Counted from the first letter of the stretch, positions 1-8,769 are shown. The stretch is DNA of 64,000 nt from Kitasatospora terrestris (GCF_039542905.1 NZ_BAABIS010000001.1:868001-932000), one strand, 5' to 3'. Program-made: numbers and translations. Notes: generated by a model from the sequence alone, not told the origin.

Positions 1-116
1 CGCTCGACTTCACGTCGCCGTTTCCCTTCGCGCGGTACTACGGATCCCCTGGTGCGACTGACCCGAAGCGCGGCCCGCAAACCCTCCCCCGGGCGAAGCA
101 CCTCCCTCCCGGCCCG

Positions 117-578
117 TCAGGTCGTCTCGCGGCGCTGTTTCATCTCGGCCTCGGCGATGTGGTCGCGGCCCCCGCCCAGGGCGTCGCGCACCTGCCGCTC
201 GACCTCGGTGAACCGCTGGTGGTAGCCGTCGTCGTAGGCCTCCACGATCTGGAAGGTCCACAGGCCGGGCAGGACGTCGGCGCCCTGCACCTCGTGCTCG
301 ACCAGGTCGGCCTGCTCGACGTGGCCGGCGGCCCGCAGCCTGCGGACCGCCTCCCCGACCGTCCGGTCCGCACCGCCGGTCAGCTGGTGGAACTCGTACA
401 GGCACCCGCGGGCCCGCTGGGTCGTCTCCAGTGCTTCGGACAGCAAGCCGAGTGCCTCGACCGTCGCGTCGTCCATGCCCCGCGGCCGCGCGTGCCGCCT
501 CCGGTGTCCGTCCCTGCCCGCGCCGCCCTTGCCCGCGCCGCCCTTGCCCGCGCCGCCCTTGCCCGTGTCGCCGCCCAT
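117..578 (-). CDS. Conserved small helical protein with Gly-Lys repeat N-terminus
   Basis: Predicted 153-residue soluble protein. The conserved-looking part starts at MDDATVEALG (start 476) and is a charged, probably helical domain ending in HIAEAEMKQRRETT; I believe it is a common streptomycete protein of unknown function, but cannot name a family. I chose the ATG at 578 because GGGAGG lies about 9 bases upstream. This adds a 34-residue tail with three GGAGK repeats encoded by 15-bp DNA repeats. The ATG at 476 (119 residues) is the alternative start. The gene is divergent from the small membrane protein gene at 744. No function can be assigned from sequence. Confidence 0.75.
   Translation of the reverse strand: MGGDTGKGGAGKGGAGKGGAGRDGHRRRHARPRGMDDATVEALGLLSEALETTQRARGCLYEFHQLTGGADRTVGEAVRRLRAAGHVEQADLVEHEVQGADVLPGLWTFQIVEAYDDGYHQRFTEVERQVRDALGGGRDHIAEAEMKQRRETT
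522..566. repeat. 15-bp tandem repeat, three copies
   Basis: A 15-base unit (about cgccgcccttgcccg) is repeated three times. It lies inside the possible N-terminal extension of the minus-strand gene and encodes GGAGK repeats. Copy number could vary between strains. Confidence 0.7.
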
Positions 579-743
579 CTCCGCCGCCTCCCGTCCACCA
601 CGACCCGGCCGCCCCGGTGCCGACCCGGACGCGTCTTTCCCGACACCGGGGCCGGAACACGTGCCGGGACGCTCGTGTACGGCCTGCGCTGCCGGGTAGC
701 CGCCCCGGTCCGCGAGCAGTCGACTCCTGAACGGGAATCCCTC

Positions 744-1007
744 ATGATCATCAAGAAGCTGCACGACGCCGGAGTGACATCGGAACACGCCTACATGGCA
801 GGCCTGGCCTCCATCGGCCTGTCCTTCGCCTCCTGGATGGTCTCCGTCAAGGCCGAGGCCGCCGGCCTCGACCGCGCCGACCGCTGGGGCATCTTCATCG
901 GCGAATGGGCGCCCACGTTCTTCTGCGTGGGACTCGCCCTGTCCCAGTACGAACGCGACGAGAACCCCGTCTACACCGACGACCCCCGGATCAGCGCCCG
1001 CGCCTGA
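744..1007 (+). CDS. Small conserved membrane protein
   Basis: 87-residue protein starting MIIKKLHDAG. Two hydrophobic stretches (about residues 18-35 and 49-65) flank a charged loop, so it is likely an integral membrane protein with its polar C-terminus (YERDENPVYTDDPR) in the cytoplasm or periplasm. Proteins of this kind are widespread in Streptomyces without known function; that is from memory and unchecked. The ATG is preceded only by a weak purine stretch. A strong palindrome downstream (1017-1044) ends the unit and separates it from the convergent beta-propeller gene. Confidence 0.75.
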   Translation: MIIKKLHDAGVTSEHAYMAGLASIGLSFASWMVSVKAEAAGLDRADRWGIFIGEWAPTFFCVGLALSQYERDENPVYTDDPRISARA

Positions 1008-1016
1008 ACCACGAGT

Positions 1017-1044
1017 GCGGGCCACCCCGATCGGGGTGGCCCGC
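1017..1044. terminator. Perfect palindrome, bidirectional terminator
   Basis: A 28-base perfect palindrome with two 14-base arms (GCGGGCCACCCCGA and its reverse complement). It sits between the stop codons of two convergent genes, which fits a shared terminator. There is no U-tract, as is usual in actinomycetes. Confidence 0.75.
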
Positions 1045-1089
1045 GCAGTCGTCCGGCGGCACCGGCCGCCGTCTCCGAACCGCCTGCGC

Positions 1090-2043
1090 CTACTGGTCGA
1101 GGCGCGCCAGCAGCAGGTTCGGGTCCTGCGGGGTGGCGGAGAACGAGGCACTGGTGACGTAGACCCGGTGCTCGTCCACGGCCACGGACGTGGGGTTGGA
1201 GAGCCCGTCCGCCGCGGTCAGCACGGTGGACGCGACCCCGTCGGCGGTCACGTACGCGACCCTGCTGGAGGCGTTCAGGGCGGCGAGCAGCGCGTCGTCC
1301 TTGAAGCTGGTGAAGCCGAAGTCGTCGATGCCGTCCAGCCCCGTGATCCGCGTCTCGACGGGTCCCGAGGTTCCGTCCGGGCAGATCGGGATGCGCAGGA
1401 CGGTGCCCTTGTCGGTGTTGGAGACCCAGATGGCGGCGTGGTGCTTCCTGATGCCGTTGGCGCCGATGAAGCCGGCCGGCTCCAGGTCCGTGCCGGAGGC
1501 CCAGACGGACGCCTCGCCGGTGGTGGTGGAGACCCTCCAGACGACGCCGCGTCCCGAGTCGGCGGCGTAGACGGTGCCCTTGTGCTCGTCCAGGGTGAGG
1601 CCGTTGATCAGGCTGTTCGGGATGCTGGCGAGCTGGGTGAGGTCGCCGCCGGGGGTCAGCCGCCAGACGCCGGCGAGGTCGTCGCCGGTGGCGTAGCCGA
1701 TGTACAGGGTGCCGTCCTCGGCGCGGGCGAGACCGCTGGCGGCCGGGAAGTGGACGACGGGGGTGTCGGGGTTGGTCGGCGCCGGCAGGGTCGCCCGGAC
1801 GGTCACGGAGCCGTCCAGGCCGACGCGGGCGACCTGGCGGGCGGCGAGGAAGGTGACGTCGGCGGAGCCGTCGGGTTCGAGGGCGATGTTCTCGGCGAGC
1901 TGCCCGAGGGCCGGGTCGAAGTGGACGAGCACGTGCGGGTCCGAGAGCGGCGGCGCGACCGCGGTGGCGGGCGAGGCGGCGAGCAGGGCCAGGGCCAGGG
2001 CGGCGCAGCCGGTGGCGACGCCGAGCGGGCGGAGACGGGACAC
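1090..2043 (-). CDS. Secreted SMP-30/gluconolactonase-like beta-propeller protein
   Basis: 317-residue exported protein. It begins at GTG (VSRLRPLG), with GGAGGAAG about 8 bases upstream, followed by a signal peptide ending near ASPATAVA. The rest is a run of propeller-like blades with motifs such as GLARAEDGTLYIGYA, NGLTLDEHKGTVYAADSGRGVVWRV and NPTSVAVDEHRVYVTS, typical of the SMP-30/gluconolactonase/YvrE-like superfamily and of streptomycete 'superoxide dismutase-like' secreted propellers. The substrate is unknown; it may be an extracellular lactonase or a non-enzymatic binding protein. It is monocistronic, and terminates against the convergent small membrane protein gene. Confidence 0.85.
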   Translation of the reverse strand: MSRLRPLGVATGCAALALALLAASPATAVAPPLSDPHVLVHFDPALGQLAENIALEPDGSADVTFLAARQVARVGLDGSVTVRATLPAPTNPDTPVVHFPAASGLARAEDGTLYIGYATGDDLAGVWRLTPGGDLTQLASIPNSLINGLTLDEHKGTVYAADSGRGVVWRVSTTTGEASVWASGTDLEPAGFIGANGIRKHHAAIWVSNTDKGTVLRIPICPDGTSGPVETRITGLDGIDDFGFTSFKDDALLAALNASSRVAYVTADGVASTVLTAADGLSNPTSVAVDEHRVYVTSASFSATPQDPNLLLARLDQ

Positions 2044-2246
2044 GGGGAATCTTCCTCCGAGGTGTGTGAACGGAGTCTTCAGCTCAGCACGCGGGGAGCC
2101 GCTCCACCCGGCGACGGCCGCCGCCCGCAGGCCGGACCCGGTGCCGTGGCGGGCCCGCCCGGCCCGGGTTCGCCCGGCCGGGCGGCACTGGATGGGAGCA
2201 ACGCGGTGCCGGCGGCGACCCCGACGCGGCCCGGGCCGGGCGGGGG

Positions 2247-2351
2247 TCAGTGGGCCGTGCGGGTCTGCCGGACCGCGCAGCCCCGCCACCGGGTGACGAC
2301 GTTGCCGTTCTCCAGGACGTTGAGGTCGGCGCCGGTGCAGCCGGCGGTGCG
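2247..2351 (-). pseudogene. Possible C-terminal remnant of a secreted protein gene
   Basis: On the minus strand an open stretch reads ...CTGADLNVLENGNVVTR... then WRGCAVRQTRTAH and a TGA. It has protein-like composition with two Cys, unlike the Arg/Pro-rich frames around it. It has no ATG/GTG start before the preceding in-frame TGA, so it looks like the 3' end of a broken gene. The rest of 2044-2429 holds only the upstream region of the propeller gene. I do not recognise the family; chance remains possible. Confidence 0.3.
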
Positions 2352-2417
2352 GCGGCCCTTGTGTCACGGGTGCGTAGCAGGGCTGCCGGGGGACTGACTC
2401 CTGTCACCCCCGGCGCC

Positions 2418-2423
2418 TACCGT
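2418..2423 (+). promoter_or_regulatory. -10-like TACCGT of a leaderless promoter
   Basis: TACCGT lies six bases before the ATG at 2430, the spacing seen for leaderless actinomycete transcripts. The same arrangement precedes genes at 11243, 45347, 47540 and 51598. Confidence 0.4.
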
Positions 2424-2429
2424 GGAGGG

Positions 2430-3026
2430 ATGGCAGCTGAGGGTGGGGGCACCGCGCGGCGGATCGGTCTGTGGTACGTCGCGCTGAACGTGGTGGCGGT
2501 CGGGCTCTGGGTGCTCGTGCACTTCGGGTCGCAGACCCTGGCGGGCGCCGGGTTGGTGGGCGACCGCGGCATGCTGAAGGTGACGGAGTGTCAGGATCAC
2601 TCGTCCTCCACCGAGCACGGTGGCACGGTCTGGACGCACCACTGCTACGGCGACTTCCGGCCCGACGGCGGCGGGCCGGTGGTCGAGGGCGTGGAGCTGA
2701 GGGGCGGTTCGGGTGATACGTACCTGACGCCGTCCTCGTGCAGGGGCGACCGGGCGAACCAGCCCTGGTGGTGCAAGGGCGAGCACCCCGACTCGGTGCG
2801 TGCCCGGTACGTCGACGACGACGCCTGGATCTGGGGCAGCGGGGTGCTCGCCCCGACCGGGGCCGCCGTGATGGGGCTCGCCGTGGTCGGCGGGGGTCTG
2901 CTGATCGGCTCCCGCACCCTCAAGGAGCCCCGGCCGCGCTGGCTGACGAAGGCCCCCGTGGTGCTCTGCGTGGCGGGGTCCGTCGGGTTCGTGGTGGTCA
3001 TGCTGGGCCTGGTGACGGAGAGTTAG
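2430..3026 (+). CDS. Membrane protein with Cys-containing extracellular loop
   Basis: 198-residue protein. A membrane segment (about residues 14-34) is followed by an extracytoplasmic region of about 100 residues with four Cys (VTECQDH, HHCYGD, SSCRGD, WWCKGE) that could form two disulfides. Two further membrane segments (about 134-155 and 170-192) follow, giving three in all. It is of the streptomycete 'hypothetical membrane protein' type; no function can be inferred. The ATG at 2430 lies directly after GTGGAGGG, too close for normal ribosome binding, and six bases after a TACCGT hexamer, so translation may be leaderless. It is convergent with icmF, with a strong hairpin between. Confidence 0.8.
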   Translation: MAAEGGGTARRIGLWYVALNVVAVGLWVLVHFGSQTLAGAGLVGDRGMLKVTECQDHSSSTEHGGTVWTHHCYGDFRPDGGGPVVEGVELRGGSGDTYLTPSSCRGDRANQPWWCKGEHPDSVRARYVDDDAWIWGSGVLAPTGAAVMGLAVVGGGLLIGSRTLKEPRPRWLTKAPVVLCVAGSVGFVVVMLGLVTES

Positions 3027-3074
3027 GAGCCGTCGGCGGGACGGGCCGCAGCTCCTGGGCGGCCCCGGGCGGCG

Positions 3075-3112
3075 CTCCGCCCCGGCCGGCCCGAAGGCCG
3101 GCCGGGGCGGAG
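3075..3112. terminator. 17-bp stem hairpin terminator (CGAA loop)
   Basis: Arms 3075-3091 and 3096-3112 are perfectly complementary over 17 bases with a CGAA tetraloop. It lies between convergent stop codons (3026 and 3140), so it can serve both genes. Confidence 0.85.
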
Positions 3113-3139
3113 GGTGCTGCCGGAGGGTGCGGCGGCGCG

Positions 3140-6100
3140 TCAGACGTTGCGGCGGTACTGGCCGCCGACCTCGAAGAAGGCCTCGGTGACCTGCTGCAGG
3201 GAGCAGACCCGGGCGGCGTCCATGAGGACCTCGAAGACGTTCTCGCCGCCGATGGCGGCCGCCTTCAGGCGGGCGATCGCCTGCTCGGCCTCCGCACCGT
3301 GCCCGGCCTGGAAGGCGCGGACGCGCTCCAGCTGGGACTCCTTCTCGGCGGTGGTGGCGCGGGCGAGCTCCACCTGCTGGGGCTCGCCGTCGCCGGCACC
3401 GGGGGCCCGGAAGGTGTTGACGCCGATGATGGGCAGGGTGCCGTCGTGCTTGCGCTGCTCGTACAGCATCGACTCGTCCTGGATGCGGCCGCGCTGGTAG
3501 CCGGTCTCCATCGCGCCGAGGACGCCGCCGCGCTCGTTGATGCGGTCGAACTCGGCGAGCACGGCCTGCTCGACCAGGTCGGTGAGCTGGTCGATGACGA
3601 ACGAGCCCTGCAGGGGGTTCTCGTTCATGGCGAGGCCCCACTCGCGGTTGATGATGAGCTGGATGGCCAGCGCCCGGCGCACCGACTCCTCGGACGGGGT
3701 GGTGACGGCCTCGTCGTAGGCGTTGGTGTGCAGCGAGTTCGCGTTGTCGTAGATCGCGATGAGTGCCTGCAGGGTGGTGCGGATGTCGTTGAAGTCCATC
3801 TCCTGGGCGTGCAGCGAGCGGCCCGAGGTCTGCACGTGGTACTTCAGCTTCTGGGAGCGCTCGTTGCCGCCGTACTTGTGCTTCATCGCGACGGCCCAGA
3901 TCCGGCGGGCGACCCGGCCGAGCACCGAGTACTCGGGGTCCATGCCGTTGGAGAAGAAGAACGACAGGTTGGGCGCGAAGTCGTCGATGTGCATGCCGCG
4001 GGCCAGGTAGGCCTCGACGTAGGTGAAGCCGTTGGCGAGGGTGAAGGCGAGCTGGCTGATCGGGTTCGCGCCGGCTTCGGCGATGTGGTAGCCGGAGATG
4101 GAGACGGAGTAGAAGTTGCGGACCTTGTTGGCGATGAACCACTCCTGGATGTCGGCCATCATCCGCAGCGAGAACTCGGTGGAGAACAGGCAGGTGTTCT
4201 GGCCCTGGTCCTCCTTGAGGATGTCGGCCTGCACCGTGCCGCGGACGTTCGCCAGCGCGCGGGCGCGCAGTCCGGCGGCCTCCTCCGGCGACGGGTCGCG
4301 GCCCTCGGCGGCGCGGAAGGCCTCGGTCTGCTGGTCGATGACCGTGTTGAGGAAGAACGCCAGCACGGTGGGCGCCGGGCCGTTGATGGTCATGGACACC
4401 GAGGTGCTGGGCGCGACGAGGTCGAAGCCGTCGTAGAGCGCCTTCATGTCCTCCAGCGTCGCGACCGAGACGCCGGAGGTGCCGACCTTGCCGTAGATGT
4501 CGGGGCGCTCGCCGGGGTCGCGGCCGTAGAGGGTGACCGAGTCGAAGGCGGTGGAGAGCCGGGTGGCGGGCTGGCCCTCGGAGAGCAGCTTGAACCGGCG
4601 GTTGGTGCGGAAGGGGTCGCCCTCGCCGGCGAACATGCGGGCCGGGTCCTCGCCGTCCCGCTTGAACGGGAACACGCCGGCGGTGAACGGGAAGAGGCCG
4701 GGGAGGTTCTCGCGGCGCCAGAAGCCCACCAGTTCGCCGTGGTCGGCGTAGCGGGGCAGCGCGACGCGCGGGATCAGGTTGCCGGAGAGCGACTCGCGGG
4801 TCAGCTTGGTGCGGATCTCCTTGTCCCGGACGACGACGACCTGCTCGTCACCGGAGTAGGAGGCGACCACGGCGGGCCAGTTCTCGATCTGCTCGGTGAC
4901 CTCGTGCGGGAGCTGCTTGCGGGCGGTCGCCAGCAGCGACTCGACGTTCGCCGCGTCGCTGCCGGCGTCGGCGAGCTGGCCCCGGACGGCGTCCAGGCGC
5001 TGGACCGACCGGGCCGCCTCGACCAGGCGCTCGGTCTCGGCGTGGTAGCCGCGGACGGTCTCGGTGATCTCGGCGAGGTAGCGGACCCGCTCGGCGGGGA
5101 CGACCTGGCGGATGCCGGAGGAGTGGCGGACGGACACCGCCGGCAGGGCGCCCTCGGTCACCGGCAGCCCGTGCCCGGCGAGGGCGGTCCGCAGGGTCTG
5201 GTAGAGCGCGGTGACGCCGTCGTCGTTGAAGGTGGCCGCGGAGGTGCCGAACACCGGCATGTCCTCCGGCCTGCTGCCGAACGCCTCGCGGTTGCGGACC
5301 AGTTGGCGTCCGACGTCGCGCAGCGCGTCCTTGGCGCCGCGGCGCTCGAACTTGTTGATCGCGACGACGTCGGCGAAGTCGAGCATGTCGATCTTCTCGA
5401 GCTGGGAGGCGGCGCCGAACTCGGGCGTCATCACGTACAGCGAGGTGTCGACGAAGGGCACGATGGCCGCGTCGCCCTGGCCGATGCCGGGCGTCTCGAC
5501 GATCACCAGGTCGAAGCCGGCGGCCTTGACGACGTCGATCACGTCGGTGAGGTGCTCGGGCAGTTCGTGGCTGCCGCGGGTGGCGAGGCTGCGGAAGAAG
5601 ATCTGCTGGCCGTCGAGGGAGTTCATCCGGATCCGGTCGCCGAGCAGCGCGCCGCCGCCGCGGCGGCGGGTCGGGTCGACCGCGATGACCGCGATCCGCA
5701 GCTTGTCCTGCTGGTCGACGCGGAAGCGGCGGACCAGCTCGTCGGTGAGCGAGGACTTGCCGGAGCCGCCGGTGCCGGTGATGCCGAGGACCGGGGTCAC
5801 CCGCGCCGCGGCGGCGGCCCGCACCCGGGCCAGGAACTCCTCGGGGAGCTTGCCCAGTTCGGCGCCGGTGATGCTGCGGGCGATCGTGAACCGGTCGCCG
5901 GCGAGCAGCGCGTCCACCTCGGCGGCGCGGCCGTCCCACAGGTCGAAGTCGCAGTCCTTGACGACCGAGTTGACCATGCCGGCCAGACCCATCCGCTGGC
6001 CGTCCTCGGGCGAGAAGATGGTCACCCCGCTGTTGCGCAGCCGGACGATCTCCTCGGGCACGATCACGCCGCCCCCGCCGCCGACCACCCGGATGTGCCC

Positions 6101-6370
6101 GGCGCCCTGCTCGCGCAGCCGGTCGACCAGGTACTCGAAGTACTCGACGTGGCCGCCCTGGTACGACGAGACGGCGACGCCGTGCGCGTCCTCCTCCAGC
6201 GCCGCGTCGACGACCTCCTGGACCGACCGGTTGTGCCCGAGGTGGATCACCTCGGCCCCCTGCGACTGGAAGATCCGCCGCATGATGTTGATCGACGCGT
6301 CGTGCCCGTCGAACAGCGCCGACGCGGTGACCAGCCGGACGGGGTGCACAGGGCGGTGCAGGTCGCTCAT
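3140..6370 (-). CDS. icmF: Fused isobutyryl-CoA mutase (IcmF)
   Basis: About 1,076 residues, full length for IcmF. Adenosylcobalamin-dependent interconversion of isobutyryl-CoA and n-butyryl-CoA, linking valine/fatty-acid breakdown with polyketide precursor supply. Order seen: an N-terminal B12-binding domain with LFDGHDASINIMRRI (the His is the lower cobalt ligand); a central MeaI-type G-protein chaperone with Walker A GTGGSGKSS (about residues 196-204), ETPGIGQGD and NKFE; and a C-terminal TIM-barrel mutase domain (about 520-1076) with GYHIAEAGANP and NVRGTVQADILKEDQ. I chose the ATG at 6370 (MSDLHRP) because GAAGG precedes it by 5-6 bases; the ATG at 6382 (MKASMSDL) is the alternative. A 20-bp palindrome covers its likely -10 region. 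Confidence 0.95.
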   Translation of the reverse strand: MSDLHRPVHPVRLVTASALFDGHDASINIMRRIFQSQGAEVIHLGHNRSVQEVVDAALEEDAHGVAVSSYQGGHVEYFEYLVDRLREQGAGHIRVVGGGGGVIVPEEIVRLRNSGVTIFSPEDGQRMGLAGMVNSVVKDCDFDLWDGRAAEVDALLAGDRFTIARSITGAELGKLPEEFLARVRAAAAARVTPVLGITGTGGSGKSSLTDELVRRFRVDQQDKLRIAVIAVDPTRRRGGGALLGDRIRMNSLDGQQIFFRSLATRGSHELPEHLTDVIDVVKAAGFDLVIVETPGIGQGDAAIVPFVDTSLYVMTPEFGAASQLEKIDMLDFADVVAINKFERRGAKDALRDVGRQLVRNREAFGSRPEDMPVFGTSAATFNDDGVTALYQTLRTALAGHGLPVTEGALPAVSVRHSSGIRQVVPAERVRYLAEITETVRGYHAETERLVEAARSVQRLDAVRGQLADAGSDAANVESLLATARKQLPHEVTEQIENWPAVVASYSGDEQVVVVRDKEIRTKLTRESLSGNLIPRVALPRYADHGELVGFWRRENLPGLFPFTAGVFPFKRDGEDPARMFAGEGDPFRTNRRFKLLSEGQPATRLSTAFDSVTLYGRDPGERPDIYGKVGTSGVSVATLEDMKALYDGFDLVAPSTSVSMTINGPAPTVLAFFLNTVIDQQTEAFRAAEGRDPSPEEAAGLRARALANVRGTVQADILKEDQGQNTCLFSTEFSLRMMADIQEWFIANKVRNFYSVSISGYHIAEAGANPISQLAFTLANGFTYVEAYLARGMHIDDFAPNLSFFFSNGMDPEYSVLGRVARRIWAVAMKHKYGGNERSQKLKYHVQTSGRSLHAQEMDFNDIRTTLQALIAIYDNANSLHTNAYDEAVTTPSEESVRRALAIQLIINREWGLAMNENPLQGSFVIDQLTDLVEQAVLAEFDRINERGGVLGAMETGYQRGRIQDESMLYEQRKHDGTLPIIGVNTFRAPGAGDGEPQQVELARATTAEKESQLERVRAFQAGHGAEAEQAIARLKAAAIGGENVFEVLMDAARVCSLQQVTEAFFEVGGQYRRNV

Positions 6371-6408
6371 GGAGGCCTTCATTCTCGATGCCGGGAGATG
6401 ACTCCAGG

Positions 6409-6428
6409 ATACTAGGACGTCCTAGTAT
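6409..6428. promoter_or_regulatory. Perfect 20-bp operator palindrome upstream of icmF
   Basis: ATACTAGGACGTCCTAGTAT reads identically on both strands and is AT-richer than its surroundings. On the minus strand it contains TAGTAT, a plausible -10, about 38 bases before the icmF start. A homodimeric repressor of the TetR type is the natural reading. No such regulator gene is adjacent. Confidence 0.75.
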
Positions 6429-6430
6429 TT

Positions 6431-7609
6431 TCACGCGCCAATGTGACGAGGTCCACACGCGCCGCGCCGATCCGACCCGAACGGCCCCGCCACCGCGCCG
6501 GCACCCGCGCAGACGGGACGGGTGCGGGCGGCGTAGGAACCGGCGGCCACGACGAGCCCGAGGCCCAGGCCGGCGAACGCCAGGCCGCCGAACCCGATCA
6601 TCCAGGTGATCCCGGAGCGGGTGGTGAACGGCGGTGACGGCTCGACCCCGGGCAGCACACCGAGGGCGACGAGCGGGGCGGCGACCGTGAGGACGGTCCC
6701 GTACATCGCCAACGGGAAGCCGGTCAGCCAGGCCGGGAGCAGGGGCAGCAGACGCGGAACCCGTCGCCCGGACAGGAACGGCACCCACCGTGGGAACACC
6801 TGCCCCCACGCGTGCAGCAACCCCAGCAGCAGCAGGACCCCGACCGTCGCGGCGAGCACGGTCACGTCGATCCCCGCCGACGCGAGGGCCTTCGACGGCC
6901 CCGAGGCACGGACGTCCACCGTCGCCTCCCAGTCGTCGCCCGAGACGCCGAGCGCGCTGCCACCCAGTGTCCAGACGGTCTTGGCCGCCGCCCACGGCAG
7001 GAGTCCGCACACGAGCAGGTACGCGGCGGCACGGGTCCGCACCGGGGCCCGCGAGGCCGCCGGGTGGACGAGCGGGCCGTCGGCGGGGCCGGGGTGCGGC
7101 CGCCCGCACCGGGGGCAGGCACCGCGCAGCCGCCGGCGGTACGACAGACCGGCGAGCAGCAGGACGGTGGCGCCCGCGGTGTCCAGGAGCACCTGGGCGA
7201 GCCCGGTGGCGCTCTCGATCCCGGAGAACGTCGCCAGCGTCACGACGTGGATCGGCAGTCCGGCCGTCCCCGCGACGAACACCGGCAACGCCGTGGTCAG
7301 CCCCGTCGCCACCGCCACCCGGCCCGGCCGTCCGAGGGTCCGGGTGGTGGCCAGGCAGGCCCCACCGGCCAGCAGCGCGAGGGCCGCCAGGAGCAGGTGG
7401 ACCGCCGGCGCGTACGAGACGTGCGCCGTCCACGGCACCGTCGCGCCGGCCGACGCCCACACGACCTCGACGGCGGCGTACAGCACACCCCACACGGCGG
7501 CGGCCGCCGGCACCCACAGCGGCCACCGCCGCCACCGGAGCCCCCGCCCCCGTTCCGCGTGCTCCCGGGCGGCAGCACCGTCCCTGTCCGGACCAGTGGG
7601 AACAGCCAT
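6431..7609 (-). CDS. Polytopic membrane protein with CPRCGRPH zinc-knuckle-like loop
   Basis: 392 residues with about eight hydrophobic segments, so an integral membrane protein. Between segments 4 and 5 lies a cytoplasmic loop RRRLRGACPRCGRPHPG whose CxxC plus His could bind zinc. The C-terminal tail is Arg/Gly-rich. Start MAVPTG at 7609 is favoured because GGAGG lies about 7 bases upstream; an ATG one codon earlier is too close. It resembles streptomycete membrane proteins of unknown function often found near ECF sigma genes, though none is seen here. It reads toward icmF but the operator palindrome starts just past its stop, so the two are probably separate units. Confidence 0.8.
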   Translation of the reverse strand: MAVPTGPDRDGAAAREHAERGRGLRWRRWPLWVPAAAAVWGVLYAAVEVVWASAGATVPWTAHVSYAPAVHLLLAALALLAGGACLATTRTLGRPGRVAVATGLTTALPVFVAGTAGLPIHVVTLATFSGIESATGLAQVLLDTAGATVLLLAGLSYRRRLRGACPRCGRPHPGPADGPLVHPAASRAPVRTRAAAYLLVCGLLPWAAAKTVWTLGGSALGVSGDDWEATVDVRASGPSKALASAGIDVTVLAATVGVLLLLGLLHAWGQVFPRWVPFLSGRRVPRLLPLLPAWLTGFPLAMYGTVLTVAAPLVALGVLPGVEPSPPFTTRSGITWMIGFGGLAFAGLGLGLVVAAGSYAARTRPVCAGAGAVAGPFGSDRRGACGPRHIGA

Positions 7610-7750
7610 CATGACCTCCGAGTCTCCGGGTTTTCGAGACTCCCAGGCTCTCCGCCGTCCCCGCCGACGACGTCCGTCCCGCGGACCGTCCCGCTCCCCT
7701 GCACGGGGGAGCGCGCGCACCGGGCCTCAGCCCGCGGGATGACCGCAGCC

Positions 7751-7804
7751 GCCCGCCCGCACCGCCGACGGCCGGCCGCCCGCCCGCACCGCCGACGGCC
7801 GGCC
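7751..7804. repeat. 27-bp exact tandem duplication
   Basis: A 27-base unit beginning gcccgcccgcaccgcc occurs twice in exact tandem (7751-7777, 7778-7804), followed by a short gacc run. It lies in the 207-bp non-coding gap upstream of the polytopic membrane protein, next to the lysR stop codon. Confidence 0.85.
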
Positions 7805-7819
7805 GACCGACCGACCGGT

Positions 7820-8734
7820 CTAGCGCGCGGCGGTGTCCCGGCCCTGGATCTCCGCGGCGGCGCGGCGCAGCTCGGCGAGGACGGTGCGGACGGCCCGGCG
7901 GGCGGTGCGTTCGGGCCGGTGGAGGACGTCGATGTGGCGCAGGGCGTGGACGTCGCCGAGCGGCCGCAGGACGAGGCCGGGGTGTGTACGGGCGGTCCAG
8001 CGCGGCATCAGCGCCAGACCTCCGCCGGCGGCCACCACCTCGGCGGCCACGGTGAACTCGTTGATGCGGTGGACGATGTCGAGGCGGCGGCCCGCGACGC
8101 TGGCGACGGCCTCGATGCTGGACAGCAGCGGGAAGCCGTCGTGGACGGTGATCCAGGGCTGGTCGGCCACGTCGCGGGGGAAGAGCACGGCGCGGGAGGC
8201 CAGCGGGTGGTCGGCCGGCAGGGCGACGTCGAGCGGCTCCCGCAGCAGCGTCTCGGCGGTGATGGTGCGGGGCCAGGGCGGCGCGTGGTCGAGGCGGTGG
8301 GCGAGCACGAGGTCGTGGTCGCGGGTGAGGGCGGGGAAGCGGTCCTGGGCGACGTCCTGGTCGGCGAACGACAGGCGCGGGTTGCCGGGCCCGGCGAGGC
8401 CGCGGAGCAGCAGGGGGAAGAAGGTGGAGCCCGCGCTGTGGAAGGCGGCCAGCGAGACGTCGCCGTCGGGCTGCTCGGCGAAGTCGGTGACGGCGTGCCG
8501 CGCCCGGGCCAGGGCCGTCTCCACCTCGATGGCCGCGCGGGCCAGGGCCTGCCCGCCCTCGGTCAGCACCACCCGGCGTCCGGCGCGCTCGGTGAGCGGG
8601 ACGGGGATCGACCGCTGCAGCAGGCGCAGTTGCTGGGAGATCGCGGACGGCGTCACGTGCAGGGCCTCGGCGACCGCGCTGACGCTGCCCAGTTCTCCCA
8701 GCTCCCGCAGGATCCGGAGTTGCCGCTCGTCCAT
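7820..8734 (-). CDS. LysR-family transcriptional regulator
   Basis: 304 residues. The N-terminal winged helix-turn-helix (residues about 1-60: RQLRILRELGELGSVSAVAEALHVTPSAISQQLRLLQ) is the standard LysR DNA-binding domain, and the remainder is a periplasmic-binding-protein-like effector domain. It is divergent from an EamA transporter gene 80 bp away, the classical LysR arrangement, and the gap carries an inverted repeat with an 11-base spacer (8770-8792). It probably controls that transporter and itself in response to a small metabolite that cannot be named. Confidence 0.92.
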   Translation of the reverse strand: MDERQLRILRELGELGSVSAVAEALHVTPSAISQQLRLLQRSIPVPLTERAGRRVVLTEGGQALARAAIEVETALARARHAVTDFAEQPDGDVSLAAFHSAGSTFFPLLLRGLAGPGNPRLSFADQDVAQDRFPALTRDHDLVLAHRLDHAPPWPRTITAETLLREPLDVALPADHPLASRAVLFPRDVADQPWITVHDGFPLLSSIEAVASVAGRRLDIVHRINEFTVAAEVVAAGGGLALMPRWTARTHPGLVLRPLGDVHALRHIDVLHRPERTARRAVRTVLAELRRAAAEIQGRDTAAR

Positions 8735-8769
8735 GCGGACATTGTAGGTCTGCTACAGCTTTGCTTTAG

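Noticed and set aside
2738..6415. A 3.7-kb open frame on the plus strand opposite icmF
   Set aside because: Low-complexity antisense frame; icmF on the minus strand is full length with all motifs.
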